Assembly: GCF_918697865.1 (NCBI RefSeq)
Contig: NZ_CAKKMV010000017.1
Location: 1-64,000, forward strand
DNA: 64,000 nt
Source of the DNA: Massilia sp. Bi118
GTDB taxonomy: Bacteria; Pseudomonadota; Gammaproteobacteria; Burkholderiales; Burkholderiaceae_D
Reading direction: 5' to 3'
Shown: piece by piece, positions 1 through 8,800 of the stretch
How positions within the stretch are numbered: position 1 is the stretch's first letter
Layout of the letters: the number at the start of each line of letters is the position of its first letter
The notes under the pieces: model-generated
The model's input: only the letters and a program-made list of their open reading frames with translations
Told to the model about the DNA's origin: nothing
The model's database searches: none
Translations under genes and position numbers: made by a program

Positions 1-2
1 AT

Positions 3-116
3 CTGGGCTCGGGCAGCGCCGGCAGCAGCAGCGCTGGCATCAGCACCGACCCGCGCGCCGGCAATCTGGGCGACGACAAGGATATCAGCAAGATCCGCGG
101 TAGCAATATCGGGTGA
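3..116 (+). CDS. C-terminal end of an unidentified protein (cut by window edge)
   Basis: An open frame enters from the left edge and ends at a TGA at 114-116. The visible 37 codons are rich in Gly, Ser and Ala and then become polar (ending KIRGSNIG). This looks like a flexible C-terminal tail. No domain is visible and the function cannot be assigned. Codon choice is GC3-rich like the downstream genes, which supports real coding sequence. Confidence 0.5.
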   Translation: MGSGSAGSSSAGISTDPRAGNLGDDKDISKIRGSNIG

Positions 117-227
117 CGTCACCCGCGGCCGGTGAGCGCGGGACGGCGATTACCTGGGACGTAATCGCCGCGCCGATCACCGGCCAGCACAATGGTCTCC
201 ATCGACTCACCCACTCAGGAGACCAGT

Positions 228-599
228 ATGAACCACCCAGCCAGCCACGCCACCATCATCGCCGACCGCTACCTCGCCGTCTGGAACGAACGCGACGACA
301 TCACCCGGCGCGCCCGCATCGCCCAGCTGTTCGCGGCCGGCGCCACCTATGCCGACCCGATGATGCGGGGCAGCGGCATCGAAGGCATCGACAGCATGAT
401 CGCCGCCGCCCAGCGCCAGTTCCCCGGCCACCGCTTCTTCCTGCACGGCACCCCGGACGGGCACAACGACGTCGTGCGCTTCGCGTGGACGCTTGCGCCC
501 GAAGGCCCCGGCGCGCCGGTCGCGAAGGGCAGCGACGTCGCCTACGTCGATGCTCACGGGCGCCTGCTCAAGGTCACCGGCTTCCTCGACGCCGCCTGA
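228..599 (+). CDS. SnoaL-like / NTF2-fold family protein
   Basis: A 123-residue protein of the size and pattern of the SnoaL-like NTF2 fold: an N-terminal helix (ATIIADRYLAVWNERD), a segment with A.YADPMM, then alternating strands. Such proteins bind small ligands or act as isomerases or hydrolases; the substrate is unknown. The ATG at 228 follows a CAGGAGAC ribosome site at good spacing, so it is preferred to the in-frame ATG at 192. The stop lies 10 nt before the next gene, so it is co-transcribed with the alpha/beta hydrolase and the MmyB-type regulator. Family call from fold pattern; specific function unknown. Confidence 0.8.
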   Translation: MNHPASHATIIADRYLAVWNERDDITRRARIAQLFAAGATYADPMMRGSGIEGIDSMIAAAQRQFPGHRFFLHGTPDGHNDVVRFAWTLAPEGPGAPVAKGSDVAYVDAHGRLLKVTGFLDAA

Positions 600-609
600 G
601 GAGACGACC

Positions 610-1476
610 ATGCGCGCACATGCCCATATCGCCGGCCCCAACACCATCGCCACCGCGGACGGCGTCCACCTGTTCTACCGCGACTGGCCCGGCAGTCGGG
701 CGCAGGCCCGGACCGTGCTGTTCGTCGGCGGCTGGTCCATGGCATCAAGCTCCTGGGGCTACCAGATGATGGCCCTGCAGCAGCGCGGACTGCGCTGCAT
801 CGCCTTCGACCGCCGCGGCCACGGCCGCTCCAGCGATCCGGGCGGCGGCTACGATTTCGACACCCTGGCCGGCGACATCGCCGCGGTCATCGATGCGCTC
901 GACCTGAGCGAGGTGACGCTGGTCGGCCACTCGATGGGCTGCAACGAGATCGTCCGCTACCTGAGCCGCTTCGGCAGCGCCCGCGTCGAACGCGTCGCCC
1001 TGCTCGGGCCGATGACGCCGGGCGTGACGCTGACGCCGTCCAATCCCGGCGGCGTCGACCCAAGCCTTCTCGAGCAGTTCCGCAGCCTGCAGCTGCTGCG
1101 CGATTACCCGCTCTGGATCGAGGAGAACATCGAGCCTTTCGTGCCCGGCGCGAATGCGACCACCAGGGCGTGGCTGGCCGCGATGGCGCTCGATACCTCG
1201 CTGCAGGCCCTGCACGATTGCCACGTCGCGGTCCAGGGCGCCGACATGGCCGACGAACTGCGCGCGATCGGCGTGCCGGTGCTGATCGTGGCCGGCGACC
1301 GCGACGTCTCGGCCCCGCTGGATCTCACCGCGCGCCGCAGCGCGGCCCTGATCCCGGACGTGCGCCTGCGCGTGATCGAGGGCGCGGCGCATGGCATGTT
1401 CGTGACCCATGTTGAGCAAGTGAATGCGGATCTGCTTGAGTTCATTAACGAGCCCGGTTACATTGGCCGCGACTGA
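610..1476 (+). CDS. alpha/beta hydrolase
   Basis: A 288-residue alpha/beta hydrolase fold protein. It shows the nucleophile elbow VGHSMGC near residue 112, an acid-strand region VLIVAGDRDVSAP and the catalytic His in GAAHGMF near the C-terminus, so the Ser-Asp-His triad appears complete. The N-terminal FVGGWSM forms the oxyanion-hole strand. The ATG at 610 follows GAGGAGACG. The gene is the middle of a three-gene operon (10 nt after the SnoaL-like gene, 14 nt before the XRE/MmyB regulator). It probably acts on a small ester or lactone or as a haloperoxidase-like enzyme; the substrate is not predictable. Confidence 0.85.
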   Translation: MRAHAHIAGPNTIATADGVHLFYRDWPGSRAQARTVLFVGGWSMASSSWGYQMMALQQRGLRCIAFDRRGHGRSSDPGGGYDFDTLAGDIAAVIDALDLSEVTLVGHSMGCNEIVRYLSRFGSARVERVALLGPMTPGVTLTPSNPGGVDPSLLEQFRSLQLLRDYPLWIEENIEPFVPGANATTRAWLAAMALDTSLQALHDCHVAVQGADMADELRAIGVPVLIVAGDRDVSAPLDLTARRSAALIPDVRLRVIEGAAHGMFVTHVEQVNADLLEFINEPGYIGRD

Positions 1477-1490
1477 ACAGGAGCGAGCGC

Positions 1491-2339
1491 ATGGACGACA
1501 TCGACGGCCGCGCCGGCAGCGGCGCCCGCTACTTCAATGACTTCGCGTCCGCGCTGCGCTACTGGCGCACGCGGCGCGGCGTCAGCCAGCTGCGGCTGTC
1601 GACCGACAGCGGGGTCTCGCAGCGCCACCTGAGCTTCCTGGAGAGCGGCCGCTCGCAACCCAGCCGCGACCTGATCCTGAAGCTCGGCATCGCCCTCGAC
1701 GTCCCGCTCCGCCAGCGCAACGCGATGCTGCTGGCGGCCGGCTTCGCGCCGGCCTACCAGGAGCGCAAGCTGTCCGACCCGGAACTGGCCAGCGTGATGC
1801 AGGCCCTCGAATTCATGCTGCGCCAGCAGGCGCCCTTCCCCGCGCTGGTGGTCGACCGCCTGTGGAACCTGGTGATGTTCAACGAACCGGCCGCCGGCAT
1901 GATGAAGTGGCTGCTCGGGATGCCGCTCGATGCCGCAATCCCGCGCGACGGTTCGATCAACGTGCTGCGCCTGATGCTGAGCCCCGACGGCCTGCGCCCG
2001 CGCCTCCTGAATTGGGAAGCCGTGTGCGCCGACAGCCTGCTGTGGATACAGCGCGAAGCCATGGCCGACGGCCCCGGCAACGAGGCCACCGCGCTGCTGG
2101 CCGAGCTGTCCGCCCTGCCCGGCATGCCGTCCGCCGGCCACGTACCGAACCTGGAGCGGCGCGCCCTGCCCTTCCTGCCGCTGCAGATCGCACATGAAGG
2201 CGTGCGCCTGAACCTGTTCACCACCATCACCACCCTCGGCACGCCGCACGACGTGACGGTGCACGAGCTGCGGCTGGAATCCTTCTTCCCGGCCGATGCG
2301 GCGAGCGCGGACTGGTTCCGCGAGCGTGCCGGCGGCTGA
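1491..2339 (+). CDS. XRE-family transcriptional regulator with MmyB-like ligand-binding domain
   Basis: A 282-residue regulator. Residues about 18-75 form an XRE helix-turn-helix (RGVSQLRLSTDSGVSQRHLS, then ESGRSQPSRDLI), and about 100-275 match the MmyB-like ligand-binding domain (FPALVVDRLWNLVMFNEPAA, a PAS-like fold that in MmyB binds fatty acids). It lies directly after the alpha/beta hydrolase on the same strand. In many proteobacteria this regulator type is linked to an oxidoreductase or hydrolase that it controls, so autoregulation of this operon is plausible but inferred. Confidence 0.88.
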   Translation: MDDIDGRAGSGARYFNDFASALRYWRTRRGVSQLRLSTDSGVSQRHLSFLESGRSQPSRDLILKLGIALDVPLRQRNAMLLAAGFAPAYQERKLSDPELASVMQALEFMLRQQAPFPALVVDRLWNLVMFNEPAAGMMKWLLGMPLDAAIPRDGSINVLRLMLSPDGLRPRLLNWEAVCADSLLWIQREAMADGPGNEATALLAELSALPGMPSAGHVPNLERRALPFLPLQIAHEGVRLNLFTTITTLGTPHDVTVHELRLESFFPADAASADWFRERAGG

Positions 2340-2477
2340 ACGCCAGCCGAGGAGGCTGCAACTCGCGCCACCGGGCTGCATTTCGCGCCGCCCGGCCGCG
2401 CTTCGTCGCATACCCTCTCTTCCCATCCCGGCCTCGGGCAAAGTGGCGTCACTGTCATTCACTTAACGGAGACCGCC

Positions 2478-2993
2478 ATGCTGCAGCAAATCCTGATCCA
2501 TACCCCCGTCTACGTCTGGGCCATCCTCGCCGTGCTGGTCTGGCGCGGCACGGCCGCCCTGCGCGACCGCGAGATGCCAGTCCGCAGCCTGTTCATCGTC
2601 CCGGCCATCATGCTGGCGCTGTCGCTGCAGGATGTGGTCACGAAGTTCGGCTCGAACGCCATGCCGCTCGCCGCCTGGGCAATTGCCGCGGCCGCGGCCG
2701 CGCTGCTGGTATGGAAGTTGGGCCGTAGCCGCACCGCGCGCGCCGCCACGCCCGGCAGCGTGATCGTGCGCGGCAGCTGGGTGCCGCTGGCGATGATGAT
2801 GGCGATCTTCGTGACCAAGTACGCGGCCTCGGTGCTGCTGGCGGTGCTGCCGCATGCGCGCCAGGACGCGCTGTTCGCGGCCGCCGTGTGCGCCCTGTTC
2901 GGCGTCTTCAACGGCTGCTTCCTCGGCCGCCTGGCGCGCGATGTGGCGTCGCTCAAGGGCGGATCGTACGTCCGTGCCGTTCAGGCCAGCTGA
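2478..2993 (+). CDS. small integral membrane protein (DUF6622-like)
   Basis: A 171-residue protein with about four to five hydrophobic helices (near residues 8-22, 40-55, 65-82, 100-122, 128-148) and the opening MLQQILIHTPVYVWAILA, which resembles the DUF6622 group of uncharacterised inner-membrane proteins. The ATG follows an ACGGAGACC site. Its 3' end overlaps the convergent dmlR stop by 13 nt. No enzymatic motif is visible. Membrane location is well supported; the role is unknown. Confidence 0.75.
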   Translation: MLQQILIHTPVYVWAILAVLVWRGTAALRDREMPVRSLFIVPAIMLALSLQDVVTKFGSNAMPLAAWAIAAAAAALLVWKLGRSRTARAATPGSVIVRGSWVPLAMMMAIFVTKYAASVLLAVLPHARQDALFAAAVCALFGVFNGCFLGRLARDVASLKGGSYVRAVQAS

Positions 2994-3871
2994 CGCTCCA
3001 GAAATTCCACGCAGGCCCGCAGCTTGCCCGATCCCTCCAGGCGCTGCGGGTACACGGCCCAGACGTTGGCCTCCTGCGTGTACTCGGGCAGCACCTGCAG
3101 CAGGCGACCGGCGTCCAGGTGGGGCTGCACGTCCCACAGCGAACGCAGCACGATGCCCGCTCCTTCGACGGCCCAGCGCAACGCGATCTCGCCGTGGTTG
3201 GTGGACAGCGGCCCGGATACCTTCACCGTCTCCTCGCCATGGCGGCCACGCAGGCGCCACACGCCGAAGGGACGGTCGCGCTCCTTGATGGCGAGGCACT
3301 GGTGTCCCGCAAGATCCTGCAAGGTCCTCGGCACGCCATGGCGCGCCAGGTAATCCGGGGCCGCGCACAGGATGCGGTGGTTGTCCATCAGGCGCCGCGC
3401 GATCAGGTTGGGCGCGATCTCGTCGCCGACCCGCACGTCGAGGTCGAAGCCTTCGGCGACCGGATCGACCAGGCGGTCGAACACCTCGAAGCGGATCTGC
3501 AGCGCGGGATAGGCGGCCACCAGTTTCGCGATCGCCGGGGCGACGATATTGCGGCCGAAGCCGAAGCTGCTGCAGATGCGCACGCGCCCGCCCGGCTCGC
3601 GGCGGCGTTCCGACACTTCGTCGACCAGCTCGTCCAGGTTTTCAAGGATGATCTGCGCGCGCGCGAAGACCCGTTCGCCGTCTTCGGTGATCACGACCCG
3701 CCGCGTGGTCCGCTGGAACAGGCGCACGCCGAGCAGGCCTTCGAGCACGCCGATGCGCTTGCTGACATAGGCGGCCGACATCCCGAGTTCGGACGCCGCG
3801 CCGGCAAAGCTCCCCTTGCGCACCACGGTGACGAAGACCTTGAGGTCCTCATTCTCGAGCAGATTATTCAC
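2981..3871 (-). CDS. dmlR: LysR-family regulator, DmlR-like
   Basis: A 296-residue LysR regulator: N-terminal winged helix-turn-helix (GSFAGAASELGMSAAYVSKRI) and a C-terminal substrate-binding domain. It is divergent from dmlA with a short intergenic space, the arrangement of dmlR-dmlA in E. coli, where DmlR activates D-malate use. I chose the GTG at 3871 because a GGGGA site lies 9 nt upstream; an ATG at 3895 would add eight residues and lies only 8 nt from a TATAAT box. It probably senses a malate- or tartrate-like acid and controls dmlA; inferred from context. Confidence 0.85.
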   Translation of the reverse strand: MNNLLENEDLKVFVTVVRKGSFAGAASELGMSAAYVSKRIGVLEGLLGVRLFQRTTRRVVITEDGERVFARAQIILENLDELVDEVSERRREPGGRVRICSSFGFGRNIVAPAIAKLVAAYPALQIRFEVFDRLVDPVAEGFDLDVRVGDEIAPNLIARRLMDNHRILCAAPDYLARHGVPRTLQDLAGHQCLAIKERDRPFGVWRLRGRHGEETVKVSGPLSTNHGEIALRWAVEGAGIVLRSLWDVQPHLDAGRLLQVLPEYTQEANVWAVYPQRLEGSGKLRACVEFLERQLA

Positions 3872-3903
3872 GATTCGTGTTCCCCGAAACCACATTTGAC
3901 ACG

Positions 3904-3909
3904 ATTATA
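3904..3909 (-). promoter_or_regulatory. -10 box for dmlR
   Basis: On the minus strand the sequence reads TATAAT, a consensus -10 element. Transcription from it would start near 3897, giving a leader of about 26 nt to the GTG start at 3871. No good -35 was seen, which fits an activator-dependent or weak promoter. The same short gap holds the divergent dmlA start. Confidence 0.5.
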
Positions 3910-3938
3910 TACGCCGCGTTTTTCATTATCATGACCAC

Positions 3939-5027
3939 ATGAAAACACACAAGATCGCCGTGATCGCCGGGGACGGCATCGGCAAGGAAGTCATGCCGGA
4001 AGGCCTGCGCGCGCTGGAAGCCGCGGCGCGCCGTTTCGGCATCCCACTCGAACTCACCACCTTCACCTGGGCCAGCTGCGACTACTACGCGCAGCACGGC
4101 CAGATGATGCCGGACGACTGGAAGCAGCAGCTCGACGGCTTCGAGGCCATCTACTTCGGCGCCGCCGGCTGGCCGGCCACGGTGCCGGACCATATTTCGC
4201 TGTGGGGTTCGCTGCTCAAGTTCCGCCGCGAGTTCGACCAGTACGTGAACCTGCGTCCGGTGCGCCTGATGCCGGGCGTGCCCTGCCCGCTCGCGAACAA
4301 GAAGCCGGGCGACATCGACTTCTACGTGGTGCGTGAAAACACCGAGGGCGAATATTCCTCGGTGGGCGGCCGCATGTTCGAAGGCACCGAGCGCGAAATC
4401 GTGCTGCAGGAAGCGATCTTCAGCCGCCACGGCACCGACCGCATCCTCAAGTACGCCTTCGAGCTCGCGCAAAAACGCCCGAAGAAGCACCTGACCGCCG
4501 CCACCAAGTCGAACGGCATCGCGATCTCGATGCCCTACTGGGACGAGCGCCTGGCCGCAATGGGCGAGTCCTATCCGGAAGTCGCGTGGGACAAGTACCA
4601 CGTCGATATCCTGGCGGCGCGCTTCGTGCTGTCGCCGGAACGCTTCGACGTGGTGGTCGCCTCCAACCTGTTCGGCGACATCCTGTCCGACCTCGGCCCG
4701 GCCTGCACCGGCACGATCGGCATCGCGCCTTCGGCCAACCTGGATCCGGAGCGCCGCTTCCCCTCGCTGTTCGAACCGGTGCACGGCTCCGCGCCCGACA
4801 TCTACGGCCGGAACATCGCCAACCCGATCGCCATGATCTGGTCCGGCGCGATGATGCTGGACTTCCTCGGCCGGGGCGACGCCCGCTACACGGCGGCCCA
4901 CGACGCCATCCTGCGCGCCATCGAATGGTGCCTGGTCGAAGGACCGCGCACGCCGGACATGCAGGGCACGGCCAGCACCACCGAGGTCGGCGAGGCGATC
5001 GGGCGCTACCTGCTCAGCGAGGCTTGA
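3939..5027 (+). CDS. dmlA: D-malate / tartrate dehydrogenase (isocitrate/isopropylmalate dehydrogenase superfamily)
   Basis: A 362-residue decarboxylating dehydrogenase. It has the superfamily hallmarks: nucleotide-site opening IAVIAGDGIGKEV, substrate-binding region LRPVRLMPG, metal-site motif NLFGDILSDLGP and FEPVHGSAPDI. Length, the residues around NTEGEYSSVGG and the divergent LysR gene favour the tartrate/D-malate dehydrogenase branch (D-malate to pyruvate, CO2 and NADH) over leucine biosynthesis, which would normally sit with leuC/leuD. Its end overlaps the convergent esterase gene by 14 nt. Exact substrate is inferred. Confidence 0.85.
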   Translation: MKTHKIAVIAGDGIGKEVMPEGLRALEAAARRFGIPLELTTFTWASCDYYAQHGQMMPDDWKQQLDGFEAIYFGAAGWPATVPDHISLWGSLLKFRREFDQYVNLRPVRLMPGVPCPLANKKPGDIDFYVVRENTEGEYSSVGGRMFEGTEREIVLQEAIFSRHGTDRILKYAFELAQKRPKKHLTAATKSNGIAISMPYWDERLAAMGESYPEVAWDKYHVDILAARFVLSPERFDVVVASNLFGDILSDLGPACTGTIGIAPSANLDPERRFPSLFEPVHGSAPDIYGRNIANPIAMIWSGAMMLDFLGRGDARYTAAHDAILRAIEWCLVEGPRTPDMQGTASTTEVGEAIGRYLLSEA

Positions 5028-5835
5028 GCACGGCCCGGAAGGCCTTCAATGCGGCCGGGTGGTAGATGGTGGCATGGGTCTCGCCCGGCCACGCTTCGTA
5101 GCTGAAGTCCAGGCCCGGCGCCTTGCCGAGACTGGCCTTCAGCGCCGGGTCGACGTCCGGCAGGCCATCGGCGCTGAAAGCGATGTGCAGCGTTTTCCTG
5201 CCCGCGATACTGGGCGGCTGCGCAGCCAGGCGCTTCGCCAACTGGCGGTCGTTCCACCACAGGCTGGGGTCGATGGCGATATAGGTGTCGAACAGGTCCG
5301 GCTCCAGCGCCAGGGTCTCGACCACGAACAGGCCGGCCAGCGATTCGCCGACGATCGCGCGCTCGCGCGTGACGCGGTAGCGCTTCTCCACTTCCGGCAT
5401 CAGCTCGTTGCGGATGAAATTGCGGTAGGCCTGCGAACCGCCGACGTTCGGCGCGATCGTGCGGTCCTTCGCGACCTCGGTCGGGCCGGTGAGGTCGCGC
5501 CGGCGCTGGGTGTTTTCGATGCCGACCAGGAGGAAGGGCCGCACGGTGCCGTTGCCGGCGCCGACCTGCAGCAGGCCGGCCACGTGCAGGAAGTCTTCCA
5601 GCATGCCGCCGTCCGGCATGTACATCACCGGCAGCGGCGTGCCGGCGGGGATGCCGGCCGGGACGTAGACGTTGATGCGCCGGGTCTCGCCGAGCGCGGT
5701 GGAGGCGATGGTCCAGGTGTCGCCGATGGACAGCGGGGCGGCGGCGGATACCGAGGCGGATGCCGTCGCCGGCGCTGCCTCGCTTGCAACAGGCAGGCAA
5801 GCCGCCGCACACAGGACCAAAGTAGCCATCTTCAT
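5014..5835 (-). CDS. secreted alpha/beta hydrolase (putative esterase, COG2819-type)
   Basis: A 273-residue esterase of the enterochelin-esterase/esterase-D-like group. A signal peptide (MKMATLVLCAAACLPVASEA) is followed by VYVPAGIP..PLPVMYMPDGG, the nucleophile elbow VGESLAG, and HATIYHPA near the end supplying the His. The start ATG overlaps the hrpA stop as ATGA at 5832-5835, so translation is coupled to hrpA. It probably acts in the periplasm on an ester or lipid; the substrate is unknown. Coupling of a secreted esterase to an RNA helicase gene looks like simple transcriptional economy. Confidence 0.85.
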   Translation of the reverse strand: MKMATLVLCAAACLPVASEAAPATASASVSAAAPLSIGDTWTIASTALGETRRINVYVPAGIPAGTPLPVMYMPDGGMLEDFLHVAGLLQVGAGNGTVRPFLLVGIENTQRRRDLTGPTEVAKDRTIAPNVGGSQAYRNFIRNELMPEVEKRYRVTRERAIVGESLAGLFVVETLALEPDLFDTYIAIDPSLWWNDRQLAKRLAAQPPSIAGRKTLHIAFSADGLPDVDPALKASLGKAPGLDFSYEAWPGETHATIYHPAALKAFRAVLKPR

Positions 5836-8800
5836 CGCAGCATCGACTCCCATACTTTTTGTAGACGTTTGGACGACACCGGCATCGGCGTCCGCAATTC
5901 CTGCGCAAACAGCGACACGCGCAGCTCCTCGAGCATCCACCTGAAATCCGTCATGCGCGGATCGAGGTTCTTCAGCGGCTGGTTCTTGATGGTGCGCTGG
6001 AACTGGCTGGCCGCCGTCTGCCACTCCGCCATCAGCTGGGCGTCGCGCGCCGTATTCGTGCGCAGCTTTTCGAGACGCACGTTCATCGCCTTCAGGTAGC
6101 GCGGGAAGTGCGACAGCTGGCTGTATTCCGTCTCGGCGATGAAGCGCTTGTGCACCAGTTCCTTCAACTGCCCCTGCATGTCGGCGGCCACCGCCTGCGG
6201 CAGGTTCTGCAGGCGCTTGGGCATGCCGTGGAACTCGGCCAGCACCTGCCCCACCAGGCGCGCGATCTCGTTGATCAGGAGGCCGATGCGGCCCTTGCCC
6301 TCGTCCTTGCGCTTGTTGAAGGAGGCCGCATCGATCGGCAGCGGGTCCTGCAGGCAGGCGATGTCGATGGCCTTGTTGACGATCTGCTCGCGCAGGTCCT
6401 CGGGCGAGCCAACCGACATGAACTGCATGCCCATCTGCTGCAGGCCGGGGATGTTCTTCTCGGCGAACTTCAGCTGGTCCTTGAACTGCAGCGCGAACAG
6501 GCGGCGCAGGCCGATGCGATGGGTGCGCGCGGCCACGTTGGGATCGTCGAAGACTTCGAGGTCGCAATGGGTGATCTTGTCGACCAGGGCCGGGAAGCCG
6601 ATCAGGGTCAGCTTGCCCTGGTTGATCTCCAGCAGTTCCGGCAGCTCGCCAAAGGTCCAGCTGGTGATATTGGTGTGCTGGCTGACGCCGTGGTTGGCCG
6701 GCGCTGCGGCCGGCGCTTCGGCGCCCTTCTTCGCAGAAGGTGCGGCTGCCGCAGAAGAAGCCGGCGCCGCAGGCTTGCCAAACGCCGCCTGCGCCCGCGC
6801 CTGCCCGCTGGCCACTGCCGCCGGCGTCGTTTCCGCCATGCGCTGGAAGCTCTGGCGCGCCTGCCCGCCCAGCTCCGCCTGCAGGCTCGCCAGGTTGCGC
6901 CCCATCTCGAGCTGGCGGCCATGCTCGTCGACCACCTTGAAATTCATGGACAGGTGGGCCGGCAGGGTCTCCAGCTTGAAGTCGGTGGTCAGCACGCGCG
7001 CGCTGGTGTGCTGGTGGATGTCCGCAATCAGCGCGTCGATCAGGTCGCCGCGGCCGAAACGCACCGGGTCCTGGTTGCGCTCGAAGAAGCCGGCCGCGTA
7101 GTCCGGCAGCGGCACGCAGTGGCGGCGCAGCTTTTGCGGCAGGGACTTCAGCAGCAGCTGCACCTTCTCCTTCAGCATGCCCGGCACCAGCCAGCCCGGA
7201 CGCGCCGAGGGGATCTGGTTCAGCGCGAACAGCGGCACGCTCAAGGTGACGCCGTCGCGCGGGCTGCCCGGCTCGAAGTGATAGCTCAAGGCCATTTCGA
7301 TGCCGGTCACGTTCATCGTCTTCGGGAACAGCTCGGTGGTGACGCCGGCCGCCTCGTGGCGCATCAGCTCCTCTTTGTTCAGGAAGAGCAGCTTCGGGTT
7401 GTCGCGCGAGGCGTCCTTGTACCACTTCTCGAAACCGGCGCCGTTCACGATGTCGCCCGGGATCTCCTTGTCGTAGAAGGCCGCGATCAGCTGGTCGTCC
7501 ACCAGCACGTCCAGGCGCCGCGACTTGTGCTCGAGGTTCTCGATCTCGCGGATCAATTTGTGGTTATGCGCGAAGAAAGGCGCGCGGGTCTCGTAGTCGC
7601 CCGCCACCAGCGCGTCGCGGATCAGGATCTCGCGCGCCTCTTGCGGGTTGATGTTGGCGTAGTTGATGCGGCGCTGGCTGTAGACGACGATGCCGTACAG
7701 GGTCGCGCGTTCGCTGGCCGTCACCTGGGCGCTTCTCTTTTCCCAGCGCGGCTCGCCCCAGGATTTCTTCAGCAGGTGCCCGCCGATCTTCTCGACCCAC
7801 TCCGGCTGGATCTGCGCCAGCGTGCGCGCGTACAGGCGCGTGGTCTCGACCAGTTCCGCCGCCATCACCCACTTGCCGGCCTTCTTGCCGAGCGAGGAAC
7901 CGGGCCAGATGTTGAACTTGATGCCGCGCGCGCCGAGGTAGGCAGCGTCGTCTTCCATCTTGTAGCCGATATTCCCCAATAGGCCAGTCAGCAGCGCCAT
8001 GTGCAGCTGCTCGTAGGTGGCCGCGGCCTCGCTGAGGCGCCAGCCCTGCTCCCTGACGATGGTGAGCAGCTGCGAGTGGACGTCGCGCCACTCGCGCAGG
8101 CGCAGCTGCGAGAGGAAGTTCTCGCGGCAGTTTTCCTGCAGCTGGCGGTTGGTCTTCTTGTGCTCGATGGCCTGCTCGAACCAGCGCCAGATCTTGATAT
8201 AGCTGAGGAACTCGCTCTTCTCGTCGGCGAATTTCTTGTGCTTCTCGTCGGCCTGCTGCTGGTATTCCATCGGCCGGTCGCGCGGGTCCTGCACCGACAG
8301 TGCGGACGCGATGATCAGCATCTCGGTCAGGCAGTTGTTGTCGACGGCGGCCAGGATCATGCGGCCCACGCGCGGGTCGAGCGGCAGCTTGGCCAGCTTG
8401 CGCCCCATGCTTGTGAGCTCGTTGGCATCGTCGACCGCGCCCAGTTCCTGCAGCAGCTGGTAGCCGTCTGCGATCGCGCGGCCCTGCGGCGGCTCGACGA
8501 AGGGGAAAGTCTCGACGTCGGTCAGGTGCAGGGACTTCATGCGCAGGATGACGGAGGCCAGCGAGGAACGCAGGATCTCCGGGTCCGTGAATTTCGGACG
8601 CTGCAGGAAGTCGTCTTCTTCGTACAGGCGGATGCAGACGCCGTCGGCCACGCGGCCGCAGCGGCCGGCGCGCTGGTTGGCGGCCGACTGCGCGATGCTT
8701 TCCACCTGCAGCTGCTCGACCTTGTTGCGGTAGCTGTAGCGTTTTACGCGCGCCAGGCCGGAATCGACCACGTAGCGGATGCCGGGCACGGTCAGCGAGG

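Noticed and set aside
5836..7425. Upstream extension of the esterase frame within hrpA
   Set aside because: The residues before the signal peptide are low-complexity shadow of HrpA; the ATGA junction at 5832-5835 and the signal peptide fix the true start.
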